Shown here piece by piece: positions 8,939 through 18,334 of a stretch of DNA of 64,000 nt (the first letter of the stretch is position 1; each line of letters starts with the position of its first letter). The notes below the pieces were generated by a model. The model searched no databases. It worked only from the letters and a program-made list of their open reading frames with translations, and was not told where the DNA came from. A program made the position numbers and the translations under genes. The stretch comes from Rhodococcus sp. KRD197 (GTDB lineage: Bacteria > Actinomycetota > Actinomycetes > Mycobacteriales > Mycobacteriaceae): assembly GCF_017168235.1 (NCBI RefSeq), contig NZ_JABFAO010000002.1:186001-250000 (forward strand), in the 5' to 3' direction.

Positions 8939-10312
8939 ATGGCCCGAATCGAGCATCCCCACGGCGTGATCGCTGCGGCCTACACAGGCCGATTCGCGAC
9001 GAATCCAGTGCCTGCTCTGCGTTTGCCGGAGGAACAACTCGATCCCGAGGCCGCATACCGATTCATCCACGACGAACTCATGCTCGACGGCTCATCCCGC
9101 CTCAACCTCGCGACGTTCGTCACCACGTGGATGGATCCACAGGCCGAAAAACTGATGGCCGAGACGTTCGACAAGAACATGATCGACAAGGACGAATACC
9201 CGGCGACGGCATCGATCGAGGAGCGATGCGTGAACATGGTCGCCGATCTCTTTCACGCGCCCGGTCTGGACGCCGAGCACCCGTCCAGCGCGACCGGTGT
9301 GTCGACGATCGGGTCGAGCGAGGCCGTCATGCTGGCCGGTTTGGCGTTGAAATGGCGCTGGCGTGCGCGGCGGGGTGATGCCGACACCACCCGGCCCAAT
9401 CTGGTTCTCGGCAGCAATGTTCAGGTGGTATGGGAAAAGTTCTGCCGCTATTTCGATGTCGAACCCAAGTACCTTCCGATGGAAAAGGGTCGTTACGTCA
9501 TCACCACCGAGCAGGTACGCGAGGCCGTCGACGAGAACACCATCGCGGTGGTGGCCATCCTCGGCACCACATTCACCGGGGAGCTCGAACCCGTCGCCGA
9601 GATCTGCGGCGTACTCGACGCCCTGGCTGCCGGGGGCGGGCCGGATGTACCGGTACACGTCGACGCGGCCAGCGGCGGTTTCGTCGTACCGTTCCTCCAT
9701 CCGCAGCTCGAATGGGACTTTCGTCTGCCTCGCGTCAAATCCATCAATGCCAGCGGCCACAAGTACGGATTGACCTATCCGGGAATCGGTTTCGCGATCT
9801 GGCGCACCAAGGAAGACCTACCCGAGGAACTCGTCTTCCGCGTGAACTACCTCGGCGGGGACATGCCCACGTTCACCCTCAACTTCTCGCGGCCGGGCAA
9901 CCAGGTCATCGGCCAGTACTACAACTTTCTGCGCCTCGGTCGTTCCGGTTACACCAACATCATGGAAGCCCTGCGAAACACAGCTGTTCGCGTAAGCGCG
10001 CACCTCGCCGAGCATCCCGCGTTCGAGGTGATCACCGACGGCAGCGCGATACCGGTGGTCTCGTTCACGCTGTCCGGGGAGCGCAGCTACACCGTCTTCG
10101 ACATCTCGCACGAACTCCGCGCGCGCGGCTGGCAGGTGCCCGCGTACACGATGCCCGAGAATGCGACCGACGTCGCGGTTCTCCGCATCGTGGTGCGTGA
10201 GGGCTTCAGCGCCGATCTCGGGCGATTGCTCTGCATGTCCATCGGCGAGGTGGTCGAGCAACTCGACGCGGACGGGACCAGACACTCGACGGCGACCCAC
10301 TTCGCGCACTGA
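8939..10312 (+). CDS. gadB: Glutamate decarboxylase
   Basis: A 457-residue PLP-dependent enzyme that converts glutamate to GABA and CO2, consuming a proton, often for acid resistance or GABA metabolism. The cofactor lysine lies in SGHKYG at residue 275, next to the position known in E. coli GadB. The segments SGGFVVPF and HVDAASGGF fit the PLP pocket, and the N-terminal EERCVNMVADLF pattern is typical of bacterial Gad. Length is normal. ATG at 8939 follows GGAGG (TATGGAGGACAC). No glutamate/GABA antiporter gene is next to it. The end is convergent with yqgE over a small hairpin. Confidence 0.95.
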   Translation: MARIEHPHGVIAAAYTGRFATNPVPALRLPEEQLDPEAAYRFIHDELMLDGSSRLNLATFVTTWMDPQAEKLMAETFDKNMIDKDEYPATASIEERCVNMVADLFHAPGLDAEHPSSATGVSTIGSSEAVMLAGLALKWRWRARRGDADTTRPNLVLGSNVQVVWEKFCRYFDVEPKYLPMEKGRYVITTEQVREAVDENTIAVVAILGTTFTGELEPVAEICGVLDALAAGGGPDVPVHVDAASGGFVVPFLHPQLEWDFRLPRVKSINASGHKYGLTYPGIGFAIWRTKEDLPEELVFRVNYLGGDMPTFTLNFSRPGNQVIGQYYNFLRLGRSGYTNIMEALRNTAVRVSAHLAEHPAFEVITDGSAIPVVSFTLSGERSYTVFDISHELRARGWQVPAYTMPENATDVAVLRIVVREGFSADLGRLLCMSIGEVVEQLDADGTRHSTATHFAH

Positions 10313-10320
10313 TCCCCTGT

Positions 10321-10337
10321 ACGGAACCTAGTTCCGT
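10321..10337. terminator. Short hairpin between convergent gadB and yqgE
   Basis: ACGGAAC and GTTCCGT form a 7-bp perfect stem with a 3-base loop that contains the yqgE stop codon. It lies 9 bp after the gadB stop. There is no clear U-tract, so its work as a terminator in either direction is only probable. Confidence 0.4.
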
Positions 10338-10936
10338 TCGACGTCGATCGGGTGCGAGGCAAGCATGGCCAGGGGCATGGGTTGGCGCCTCAGCACGTGC
10401 GCCCACAGGTCGATTTTCGGCGGGCCGATGACGTCCGAGGCGAGCGCGGAGAGAACCATCCAGTCGTTGCGTTCGAGTTCACCTTCCAGCTGGCCGAAAG
10501 TCCAGCCCGAGTACCCGGCGAAAATGCGCACGCCTTCGACCAAGGGGGCAATATCGGCCGGGTTCGAGTCGAGATCGACCATCACAACGCGTCCGTCGAC
10601 GCGGCGGACACCCGGGACGCCGTCGATGTCGATCCCGGTACGCACCGTGGCGAGGCACAGCGCCGAATCCCGTTTGACGGGGCCTCCGACGAAAAGGGCC
10701 CGGGGACGCGCGGCGAGGTCCGCCCACTGTGGCAGAACATTCTGGACCGCAGTCTCGCTCGCCCGGTTGATCACCACACCGAGGCTGCCGCCGTCGTTGT
10801 GCTCGATGATGTAGATGACGGTGCGTCGAAATGTCGGCTCGACGAGTTCCACCGACGAGACCAGCAGGCTTCCTGGACGCACCGCCTGCTCGACCCATGC
10901 CGTCTGGTCTTCCGGTTCCTCCGCATGCGCAGCCAT
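10328..10936 (-). CDS. YqgE/AlgH family protein (UPF0301)
   Basis: A 202-residue cytoplasmic protein of the YqgE/AlgH family. Visible motifs are GSLLVSS near the N-terminus, IYIIEHNDGGSLGVVINR, FVGGPV and AGYSGW with GQLEGEL after it. The role is not settled in any species. In Pseudomonas AlgH affects alginate control, and mycobacterial homologs are uncharacterised. A longer reading frame reaches 11128, but the ATG at 10936 starts just before the conserved core and avoids overlap with the TetR gene. It lies about 60 bp downstream of the TetR gene on the same strand. Confidence 0.87.
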   Translation of the reverse strand: MAAHAEEPEDQTAWVEQAVRPGSLLVSSVELVEPTFRRTVIYIIEHNDGGSLGVVINRASETAVQNVLPQWADLAARPRALFVGGPVKRDSALCLATVRTGIDIDGVPGVRRVDGRVVMVDLDSNPADIAPLVEGVRIFAGYSGWTFGQLEGELERNDWMVLSALASDVIGPPKIDLWAHVLRRQPMPLAMLASHPIDVERN

Positions 10937-10998
10937 CGTTTCATTGTGGCACCGAGCACGTGCAGTTGTGGCGCAAGGAATCGGACGAGTTTTTCGCG

Positions 10999-11697
10999 CT
11001 AGCGAAAACCGGCGATTTCGACCAGGCGTGCCAGCTGATACTCGAACAATTGGTCCCTGTCGCCGAAAGTGGTGCGCCCGTACTGATCGAAGACATCGAA
11101 GCTCACCGCGCCGAACAACGAGACCCACACCAGTACCCCGCGAGCGATGGTTTCGTCGGGAATGTCGGTGCCCAGGCCCCGGCGAACCTCGGCGAAGTCG
11201 GACTGCAACCCGGACAACGGGACATCTGCGGCACGTTCGATGAGGCTGCCCGCACGATATGCCGCGTCGAAGAGGGAGACGAGGGTGACGATCACCCGTG
11301 TGCCCGGTCCGGTCGTCTGCTCTGCCGGTGCGTGGTAGCCGGGGACCGGGCTACCGAACAACAGTGCGTACCGCGCAGGTTCCCGCAGACCCCAGGCGCG
11401 GACGGTCCGGCCGAGAGCACGGAACTTCTCGACGGTCCCGTCCGCGTCCTCGACTGCAGCGTCGACGGCATCACCCAGTTCGTTGTAAGCGTCGACCACG
11501 AGAAGGGTCAGCAGCTCGTCCCGACTCTTGACGTATCGGTAGACAGCCGAGGATACGACGCCGAGGTCGCGTGCTACGGCGCGCAGCGACAGCGCGGCGG
11601 CGCCGTCGGCAGCGAGATGATCCCGGCCGATACGGGTGATATCGGCCAGCGTCTGCGCCCGGGCACGTTCACGGGGTGTGGTCGCCATGAGTGCCAC
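10999..11697 (-). CDS. TetR/AcrR family transcriptional regulator
   Basis: A 232-residue one-domain repressor type. The N-terminal helix-turn-helix covers AALSLRAVARDLGVVSSAVYRYVKSRDELL at about residues 34-65, and the rest is a helical ligand-binding domain of the WHG type found in many actinobacterial TetR proteins (DPAR-like LREPARYALLFGSPVPGY). Ligand and targets are unknown. It is followed by yqgE and preceded at 20 bp by the XRE gene on the same strand, so it may be read through from the ABC-transporter operon. Confidence 0.88.
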   Translation of the reverse strand: MALMATTPRERARAQTLADITRIGRDHLAADGAAALSLRAVARDLGVVSSAVYRYVKSRDELLTLLVVDAYNELGDAVDAAVEDADGTVEKFRALGRTVRAWGLREPARYALLFGSPVPGYHAPAEQTTGPGTRVIVTLVSLFDAAYRAGSLIERAADVPLSGLQSDFAEVRRGLGTDIPDETIARGVLVWVSLFGAVSFDVFDQYGRTTFGDRDQLFEYQLARLVEIAGFR

Positions 11698-11717
11698 AGT
11701 AAACGTCGCCGATGATC

Positions 11718-11960
11718 TCAGGCCGTGGAGTCCTTGGACCCCAGTCGAGCGAAGGGGTCCGTGGAGAAGATCACTTCGACGGATACCTCGAAGTACGCGG
11801 CGATCCGCAGCGCGAGGTGCAGGCTGGGGCTGTACTCACCCCGCTCGAGGTAACCCACGGTTTGGTAATGCACCCCGAGCGCCTCTGCGAGTTCTCGCCT
11901 CGAGATCCCGCGCTCGGCGCGGAGCATCGCGATGCGGTTGTAGATCACTTCAGTAGGCAC
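11718..11960 (-). CDS. XRE-family small regulator linked to an ABC exporter
   Basis: An 80-residue protein that is almost entirely a Cro/CI-type helix-turn-helix: NRIAMLRAERGISRRELAEA, then LGVHYQTVGYLERGEYSPSL. This short type often controls the ABC-2 exporter genes beside it. The start overlaps the permease gene by 11 bp, which implies translational coupling in one operon of ATPase, permease and regulator. It probably binds the promoter upstream of the ATPase gene, where a 16-bp inverted repeat is present. Confidence 0.87.
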   Translation of the reverse strand: MPTEVIYNRIAMLRAERGISRRELAEALGVHYQTVGYLERGEYSPSLHLALRIAAYFEVSVEVIFSTDPFARLGSKDSTA

Positions 11961-12801
11961 GCTGCAAAGCCTTGTCTCGTCGTTCGTCCATCTTGCTACC
12001 GGACTCGTTCCGGGCCATGCGTCGCAACACTATCGGTGCCAGCACCAGCCCGGCGACAGCCCACGCACCGAGGACGCCGAGGGTCTCCATGTGTCGCCAG
12101 GACTGGCCGATTTCGATGGCCACAGCGTCGGCGGGTAGCAGCGCGGAGCGCAGTCCCAGGCCGAGCCAGTAGCAGGGGAGCACTTGCGCGACGCCCTGCA
12201 ACCAACCTGGTAGGGCGGTGATCGGGTAGAAGATTCCAGATATCGCGATGACCCCCATGAGCGGCATGGTGACGAAGAACAGGCCACGTGCGGTCCCGAC
12301 GGTTGCACCCAGAACGGCCCCGATGGACAGCGCCGAGAGGAGACCGAGAACAAGTACCCAGAGCAGGGTCGACCATGCAGAGAAGCTGTCGAGGGCAACT
12401 CCTCCGACGATGAACCAGCCGGTGACGAGAATGGCCAGCACCTGAACGGCAACGGCTGCGGCGCTGGCACCGATCCTGCCGATGAAATAACCGATCATTC
12501 CGTTCGGAGTCGCTTTGGCCCGCAACAATGTTCCGTCCTCGCAGTCCAGGACGAGGCTTTCGCCGATGCCGTAGAGCCCGTTGAAGAAGATGATGGTGCC
12601 CAACACACCGGGCAGGGCCAAGGAGGCCAGCACGAAGCCACTGGACTCGAATGTGCCGTTACGCATGAAGAACAGCGCAACCATGATCAGGGTTGGAAAC
12701 AGAAACAGGTTGAGAAGCCCCTGGATGTCGGTGAACTGTTGCCGCACTTCGATTCCGGTCCGGCGGATGCCGGCTCGTACCGCGACAGTTGTCGGGTTCA
12801 T
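11950..12801 (-). CDS. ABC-2 type transporter permease
   Basis: A 283-residue membrane protein with six predicted helices, typical of daunorubicin-resistance-like permeases. The C-terminal pattern ALPGWLQGVAQVLPCYWLGLGLRS is characteristic of the ABC-2 family. It should pair with the ATPase encoded just upstream, with a 4-bp ATGA overlap, to form an exporter for a hydrophobic or peptide-like substrate. The substrate is not indicated. Confidence 0.88.
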   Translation of the reverse strand: MNPTTVAVRAGIRRTGIEVRQQFTDIQGLLNLFLFPTLIMVALFFMRNGTFESSGFVLASLALPGVLGTIIFFNGLYGIGESLVLDCEDGTLLRAKATPNGMIGYFIGRIGASAAAVAVQVLAILVTGWFIVGGVALDSFSAWSTLLWVLVLGLLSALSIGAVLGATVGTARGLFFVTMPLMGVIAISGIFYPITALPGWLQGVAQVLPCYWLGLGLRSALLPADAVAIEIGQSWRHMETLGVLGAWAVAGLVLAPIVLRRMARNESGSKMDERRDKALQRAY

Positions 12802-13721
12802 CGCCGAACCTCCTCGAGTGTGGTGATATCCGAATCCGTGGACCCGGCTTGATGAACGAGCCTCATGTAGGTGTCTTCGAGGGACGAGCGCCGAACCTCG
12901 AGCTCGGTGACCCGATTGCCGTACTGGACGTACAGATCGTGCACGAATTCAACGGACGCGGTGGTGCTGTGTACCGACCGCTGGCCGTCGACACTCCACC
13001 GGACCTCGGAGTCCGTAGGCATCATGCGCGCGAGTTGCTCCGGCGAGCCGTCGGCGATGATGCGTCCCCCGGCCAGGATGATCGTGCGGTCGGCCAGTTT
13101 CTCGGCCTCGTCCAGGTCGTGGGTGGTGACCATGATGGTGGTGCCTTCGAGATCGGCCAGTCGATGGACCAGATCGTGGAATTCGCGACGCGCATCGGGG
13201 TCGAATCCCGCGGTGGGTTCGTCCAGGAACAGCAGCTCGGGCCGGCCGACGATGCCGATGGCAACATCCATTCGGCGCCGCTGCCCGCCGGAGAGGGACT
13301 TGATTTTCGTGTCCGCTTGGTCGGTCAGGCCGACTACGTCGAGAAGGTCGGCTATCACCCAGGGGCGCGGACTCGCCTGGGTACCGTAGGGAGCGTAGAA
13401 GGAACCGAGGTAGTCCAGTAGCTCTCGGACTTTCCACTTCCCGTGGTCTCGCCACGACTGCAGCACGACGCCTATCCGCGCTCTCCAGGCCTCATCGCCG
13501 TCTGCTGGGTCGATGCCGAGGACGTGGACCTGTCCCGCGGATCGCATGCGGAATCCTTCGAGGATCTCGAGGGTGGTCGACTTTCCCGCACCGTTCGGGC
13601 CCAGCATGACCAGCACTTCGCCCTGGTGTGCGCGAAAGGTGACGCCCGTCAGAACGTCCGTGGTTCCGTATCGCATCCGTAATCCGTCGACGTCGATGAC
13701 GACATCCCCTGCAGTTTTCAT
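12798..13721 (-). CDS. ABC transporter ATP-binding protein
   Basis: A 307-residue ATPase of the DrrA/CcmA type. Walker A is GPNGAGKST, the signature motif is LSGGQRRRMDVAIG, Walker B is ELLFLDEPTAGFD, and the switch histidine is in TTHDLDEA. A C-terminal extension of about 80 residues matches exporters of this class. Longer starts exist, but the ATG at 13721 starts MKTAGDVVIDVDGLRMRYG and leaves room for a promoter. Divergent from the epimerase gene at 13895. Confidence 0.9.
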   Translation of the reverse strand: MKTAGDVVIDVDGLRMRYGTTDVLTGVTFRAHQGEVLVMLGPNGAGKSTTLEILEGFRMRSAGQVHVLGIDPADGDEAWRARIGVVLQSWRDHGKWKVRELLDYLGSFYAPYGTQASPRPWVIADLLDVVGLTDQADTKIKSLSGGQRRRMDVAIGIVGRPELLFLDEPTAGFDPDARREFHDLVHRLADLEGTTIMVTTHDLDEAEKLADRTIILAGGRIIADGSPEQLARMMPTDSEVRWSVDGQRSVHSTTASVEFVHDLYVQYGNRVTELEVRRSSLEDTYMRLVHQAGSTDSDITTLEEVRR

Positions 13722-13755
13722 CGAGTTCCCTACTGTTGTGGGTGCCTGATGGTTT

Positions 13756-13771
13756 GTAGCATATGTACTAC
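13756..13771. promoter_or_regulatory. Candidate operator upstream of the ABC-exporter operon
   Basis: GTAGCATATGTACTAC has inverted ends (GTAG/CTAC) around a CATATG core. It lies 35 bp before the ATPase start in a short AT-richer stretch that also contains -10-like sequences. The operon encodes its own XRE regulator, so this is a plausible binding site. That link is inference. Confidence 0.35.
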
Positions 13772-13894
13772 ATAACGTATTGGCTATAGGTTCTGCCGAC
13801 CAATTTCGAGAGCACCGCTCTTGTTTTCTTTCCCGCAACGGCGCACACTCGAACTACAGAGAGCAGTGCTCACACTTTCCGTCGAGGAGAAGCC

Positions 13895-14827
13895 ATGAAC
13901 CAGACACACGTAGTCATCGGAGCCGGACCGGTCGGCTGGTCGGTCGCCGAACAACTTGTTGCACGGGGGCATTCGGTGCGAATCCTGACCCGCTCGGGAA
14001 CCGGACCCGACCACCCCGCAATCGAACGGCGACGCGTCGACATCTCTGCCGGCAGTCTCCATGCCGCATTCGACGACGCTGCGGCGATCTTCAACTGCAC
14101 CCATGTTGCATACACCGACAAGGCATGGCGCGCAGAGCTTCCCACGATGGAACAGCACGTACTCGACGCCGCGAACGGCGCCGTCGTCGCGTTCCCCGAA
14201 AGCCTCTATTCCTACGGGCGCGTCCCCGGTCCCATCCGCGAGGACTCTCCTCGAACCGCGACCCACCGCAAACTCGGCGTGCGCACCGAACTGCTCGCCG
14301 CGCGTGACGCGCACGTCAATCCCACGGTGAGCGTGGCTGCTTCGGACTTCTACGGCCCCCGCGTGAAGACCTCGCACATGGGCGAGCGCGTAGTGGCGAA
14401 CGTACTCGCTCGCAAGCCTATTCGAGTGATCGCGAATGCCGACATCCCACACTCGTTCACCTACGTTCCCGATCTCGCCGCCGCCATGATCACAGCTGCG
14501 GGCACACCAGCGCTCTGGAACACCCTCCTCCACGCACCCACAGCGCCGGCCGTCTCACAACGCGAGATGATCCAACTGTTCGCCAACGCTGCCGGCGTGG
14601 AAATGCCCAAGGTGGGAACGGTTCCCGCCTGGTTGATGCGAACGCTCGCACTCTTCCCCGGTCAACTCAAAGAACTCGGTGACACCCTGTACCAGTTCCA
14701 GTACCCGTTCGTCCTCGACAGCGCTCGCAGCCAAGAAATACTAGGATCGACGCCGACTCCCCACATCGAGGGCGCCGCAGCGACCATCGCGTGGTGGAAG
14801 GCCGCGGAGCTGACGCAGACGCCCTGA
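13895..14827 (+). CDS. NAD(P)-dependent epimerase/dehydratase-like protein
   Basis: A 310-residue extended-SDR-like Rossmann protein. The N-terminal motif is GAGPVGWSVAEQL, a variant of GxxGxxG. The YxxxK catalytic pair is not clearly present: the expected region reads SLYSYGRVPGPIREDS, and ATHRKLG supplies a possible lysine. The family includes nucleoside-sugar epimerases and atypical NAD-binding proteins, and the substrate is unknown. RBS GAGGAG lies about 7 bases before the ATG. The next gene, an MFS transporter, starts 24 bp downstream and may be co-transcribed. Confidence 0.82.
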   Translation: MNQTHVVIGAGPVGWSVAEQLVARGHSVRILTRSGTGPDHPAIERRRVDISAGSLHAAFDDAAAIFNCTHVAYTDKAWRAELPTMEQHVLDAANGAVVAFPESLYSYGRVPGPIREDSPRTATHRKLGVRTELLAARDAHVNPTVSVAASDFYGPRVKTSHMGERVVANVLARKPIRVIANADIPHSFTYVPDLAAAMITAAGTPALWNTLLHAPTAPAVSQREMIQLFANAAGVEMPKVGTVPAWLMRTLALFPGQLKELGDTLYQFQYPFVLDSARSQEILGSTPTPHIEGAAATIAWWKAAELTQTP

Positions 14828-14851
14828 CTGGCCGCGGCTACAGTGCCGTAA

Positions 14852-16129
14852 GTGAGCGACGAGACCTTCCGGACCCGGCTACGCAATTCCCCGGGGGCAG
14901 GCAGGCTCACCACCGTACGATTTGCCGGCCAGTTCGGGGACGGCCTATTTCAGGCCGCCCTGAGCGGCGCGATCCTGTTCAATCCAGAACGGGAGTCGAG
15001 CCCAGCCGCCATCGCAGCCGGATTCGCCGTGCTGCTCGTGCCGTACTCGGTGATCGGGCCGTTTGCAGGCGCCATGCTCGACCGGTGGGACCGACGCGCC
15101 GTGATTCTGTGGGCGAACGTGATCCGCCTGCTGCTGATCGGCGTCACCGCTGCGGTGCTTCTCTCGGGCGGGGGAGAAACGCCGCTGCTGCTGCTGGCAC
15201 TGACCACCGTCGGATTGAGCAGATTCGTACTCGCAGGTGTATCGGCTTCACTGCCCCACGTCGTCCGAACCGCTTGGCTCGTTCCCATGAACTCGCTGCT
15301 CGCGACCATCGGCTCCGGATTTGCCGCCGCGGGGGCGGGGGCAGCCGTGGCAATCATCGGCTACGTCGGCGCCGGCGACCTCGGATCGGGAATCGCCGTC
15401 GCCGCGTCGGCGTCCGGCTCGATCGTCGGCGCCATCGCTGCAGCCGGTTTCCGCCGACACTCCCTCGGACCCGCCACCTTGGCCGAGGACCGACAGGCAA
15501 CGAAAACACTCGTCGTCATCGCGACGGGACTGAGATCGGGCGCCGTAGCCGTATGGAACTCGCCCACCGTGACCGCCGCGATGACCGGCATCGGTGCCCA
15601 CCGCATCGCATTCGGCATCGACACCCTCGTCATGGTGCTGATTCTGCGGGAGACCACTTCCAGTTCACTGTCCGGCGGGCTCGCAGGATTCGGCATCGCC
15701 GTCGGCGCGACCGCCGCAGGGATGCTCGTTGCTGCACTCCTGACGCCGTTCGTGCTGCCGAGACTGGGCCGCATACGCACCATCGTGGTGGGGTTGATCG
15801 GCGCCGCGATCGTGCAAGTGACCTTCGTCGCAACCCTGACACAGAACAGTCTGCTCATCGGTGCGTTTCTGCTGGGGATCGCCGGTCAAACCATCAAACT
15901 CACCGGCGACGCCTCGATGCAGACGGAGATCGACGACGACCACCGCGGCCGCGTGTTCGCCCTTCAGGACACCGTGTTCAACATCTTCTTCGTCGCCGCC
16001 CTCGCTGTGGCCGCCTTCGTGATCGGGCCGACGACAGCCAACCTGGCCGACGAAGCCTCCGCGCATGCCGTGGTCTATGCCGGTGGCTTCGTCTACGTCC
16101 TCGGCCTCCTGGGCGCTTCGCGCATGTGA
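14852..16129 (+). CDS. MFS transporter
   Basis: A 425-residue protein with about 11-12 hydrophobic helices. The first helix region reads RFAGQFGDGLFQAALSGAIL, and the loop GAMLDRWDRRAVI after helix 2 is the family A motif variant of drug/metabolite effluxers. GTG at 14852 starts MSDETFRTRLRNS. It probably exports a small molecule. The substrate is unknown. It is convergent with cca; the 32-bp gap shows no strong hairpin. Confidence 0.85.
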   Translation: MSDETFRTRLRNSPGAGRLTTVRFAGQFGDGLFQAALSGAILFNPERESSPAAIAAGFAVLLVPYSVIGPFAGAMLDRWDRRAVILWANVIRLLLIGVTAAVLLSGGGETPLLLLALTTVGLSRFVLAGVSASLPHVVRTAWLVPMNSLLATIGSGFAAAGAGAAVAIIGYVGAGDLGSGIAVAASASGSIVGAIAAAGFRRHSLGPATLAEDRQATKTLVVIATGLRSGAVAVWNSPTVTAAMTGIGAHRIAFGIDTLVMVLILRETTSSSLSGGLAGFGIAVGATAAGMLVAALLTPFVLPRLGRIRTIVVGLIGAAIVQVTFVATLTQNSLLIGAFLLGIAGQTIKLTGDASMQTEIDDDHRGRVFALQDTVFNIFFVAALAVAAFVIGPTTANLADEASAHAVVYAGGFVYVLGLLGASRM

Positions 16130-16161
16130 GCGGAAATCCGTGTCGGGCTATGTATTTCCGC

Positions 16162-17637
16162 TCACGTGCGCGGAGCGCCCGACCACCACTCGAGGAGCGC
16201 CTTCTCCGCTTCCTCACGGGGGAGGGGACCGCGATCGAGGCGGAGCTCCTTGAGGAACTTCCACGCCTTCCCGACATCGGGACCGGCCTCGATCCCGAGC
16301 AACTCCATGATCGCGTTGCCGTCGAGATCGGGCCGCACCCGGGCGAGATCCTCCTGTTCGGCCAGCACGGCTATCCGCTGTTCGAGGTCGTCGTACGTGG
16401 CCTGCAGTGCGGCGGCGCGACGCTTGTTGCGCGTGGTGCTGTCGGCTCGAACGAGTTTGTGCAACTTGGGCAGCAGCTCGCCTGCATCGGTGACATAGCG
16501 GCGCACCGCCGAATCGGTCCACTGCCCCTTGCCGTATCCGTGGAAGCGCAGGTGCAAGAAAACCAGGTGCGAAATGTCGTCGACCATCCGCTTGGAGTAC
16601 TTCAACGCACGCAAACGCTTGCGCACCATCTTCGCCCCGACGACCTCATGATGGTGGAAGCTGACGCCACCACCGGGCTCGTGCTTTCGGGTATCGGGTT
16701 TACCGATGTCGTGAAGCAGTGCAGCCCAACGTAATACGAGATCTGGATCGCCGTCCTCGAGATCGATCGCCTGCACGAGCACGGTCAGCGAATGCCAGTA
16801 CACGTCCTTGTGCTGATGGTGCTCGTCGATCTCGAGCTTCATCGCCGGCACCTCGGGCAGCACGTAGCCGGCAAGACCGGTCTCGCACATGACGTCGATC
16901 CCCTCGACCGGGAAATCGCCGAGAATCAGCTTGTCGAGTTCCACCTGCACACGCTCGGCGGTGATCCGCTCGATCTGACCCGCCATCTCGGTGATCGCCG
17001 TGTAAACGCGCGGGATCAGCGAGAAACCTAGCTGGGAGACGAAGCGAGCGGCGCGCAACATCCTCAGCGGATCGTCTCCGAAGGATTTTTCCGGCGCCGA
17101 CGGCGTGTCCAGCAGCCCCTCGAGGAGTGCATCCATGCCGCCGAGCGGGTCGACGAACTCCTGCGCCCCGTCTGCGCCGAGGCGAACAGCCATGGCGTTG
17201 ACCGTGAAGTCACGGCGAATCAGATCTTCTTCGAGCGAGGTGCCGTACAGAACCTCGGGATTGCGCGAGACCTGGTCGTACGAGTCGGTACGAAAAGTGG
17301 TGATCTCGATGACCTGATCACCCTTGGCCGCGCTGATCGTGCCGAACGCGATTCCGGTGTCCCACTGATTGTCGGCCCAACCCGACAGCAGCTGCTGAAC
17401 GATCTCGGGCCGCGCGTCGGTGGTGAAATCCAAGTCCGTCCCCAGTCGACCCAGCACGGCGTCGCGCACGCTGCCGCCGACGAGGTAGAGCTCGTGACCT
17501 GCGGCCGCGAACCGGCCGGCCAACGGCGTCAAGATGGGAGAGAGTTCGTTGAGGGTGACCGCAGCAGCCGCCAACAGTCTCGCCCGTCGTTCTTCCGACT
17601 TCTCGGACTGTCCAGCTGCTGAAATCTTGTCGGCCAC
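16162..17637 (-). CDS. cca: CCA tRNA nucleotidyltransferase
   Basis: A 491-residue protein that adds or repairs the 3' CCA end of tRNAs. The class II signature is [20 protein letters not shown] (GGSVRD plus the DxD metal site), followed by DFTVNAMA. The C-terminal half has an HD domain ([11 protein letters not shown] and [11 protein letters not shown]), giving the actinobacterial CCA-HD layout. The open frame extends upstream to 17922, but the GTG at 17637 gives the usual N-terminus and avoids overlap with the divergent NUDIX gene. The two tRNA genes in this window lack encoded CCA, consistent with need for this enzyme. Confidence 0.94.
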   Translation of the reverse strand: MADKISAAGQSEKSEERRARLLAAAAVTLNELSPILTPLAGRFAAAGHELYLVGGSVRDAVLGRLGTDLDFTTDARPEIVQQLLSGWADNQWDTGIAFGTISAAKGDQVIEITTFRTDSYDQVSRNPEVLYGTSLEEDLIRRDFTVNAMAVRLGADGAQEFVDPLGGMDALLEGLLDTPSAPEKSFGDDPLRMLRAARFVSQLGFSLIPRVYTAITEMAGQIERITAERVQVELDKLILGDFPVEGIDVMCETGLAGYVLPEVPAMKLEIDEHHQHKDVYWHSLTVLVQAIDLEDGDPDLVLRWAALLHDIGKPDTRKHEPGGGVSFHHHEVVGAKMVRKRLRALKYSKRMVDDISHLVFLHLRFHGYGKGQWTDSAVRRYVTDAGELLPKLHKLVRADSTTRNKRRAAALQATYDDLEQRIAVLAEQEDLARVRPDLDGNAIMELLGIEAGPDVGKAWKFLKELRLDRGPLPREEAEKALLEWWSGAPRT

Positions 17638-17737
17638 GTCGATAGAGCCTAGTGGGAGGGCAAGATCGAACGCCGATGCCCGTCTCCGGAATGACCCACG
17701 ATCTAGATGCGGGGAACGCACGGTCTTTCCATCTAGT

Positions 17738-18334
17738 ATGGATCGGGTGTCTGCTGGCGAACGTGCAAACAGGAGCCGCCGCAATCCGCGGCGGCGGAAT
17801 GCACGTGTCGACGGCGACAAGCCACGGCTGCGCACCGTCCGCGAGACCTCCGCTGGCGGCCTGGTCGTCGACGGTCTCGACGGCCCACCGGCGATGCGGT
17901 GCGCTGCACTGATCGGGCGCACGGACCGTCGCGGCCGACTCCTGTGGTCGCTACCGAAGGGTCACATCGAGCAGGGTGAAACGGCCGAGCAGACGGCGAT
18001 GCGTGAGGTCGCCGAGGAAACGGGCATCCGCGGCACGGTGCTCGCGTCGTTGGGCAGCATCGACTACTGGTTCGTCACCGAGGGTCGGCGAGTACACAAG
18101 ACCGTTCACCACTACCTTCTTCGTTTCCTCGGCGGCGAGCTGTCCGACGAGGACGTCGAGGTCACCGAGGTGGCCTGGGTTCCGCTCAGCGAACTCCCGT
18201 CGCGGTTGGCCTATGCCGACGAGCGCAAGCTCGCTGCCATCGCAGGTCAGTTGATCGAGGATATGAGCGAGGCTGGGAAGAACGACGGCGGCACGAGCGA
18301 ATCGGATCCCGAATCGCCTGACGGCCGGGAGTGA
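17738..18334 (+). CDS. NUDIX hydrolase (MutT4-like)
   Basis: A 198-residue protein with a basic N-terminus ([15 protein letters not shown]) and a complete Nudix box beginning [20 protein letters not shown] and ending TG, with the metal-binding glutamates. Position between cca and the DUF6049 gene matches Rv3908 (MutT4) of M. tuberculosis, a putative nucleotide-pool sanitiser. A GTG nine bases downstream of the chosen ATG is an equally good start. The 3' end overlaps the next gene by 4 bp (GTGA), so it leads the DUF6049-murJ operon. Confidence 0.88.
   Translation: MDRVSAGERANRSRRNPRRRNARVDGDKPRLRTVRETSAGGLVVDGLDGPPAMRCAALIGRTDRRGRLLWSLPKGHIEQGETAEQTAMREVAEETGIRGTVLASLGSIDYWFVTEGRRVHKTVHHYLLRFLGGELSDEDVEVTEVAWVPLSELPSRLAYADERKLAAIAGQLIEDMSEAGKNDGGTSESDPESPDGRE

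Noticed and set aside
14791..16734. A 647-codon plus-strand frame over the MFS transporter and into cca
   Set aside because: Its translation is rich in Arg/Pro/His, typical of an out-of-frame high-GC read. The MFS and cca frames explain the region.
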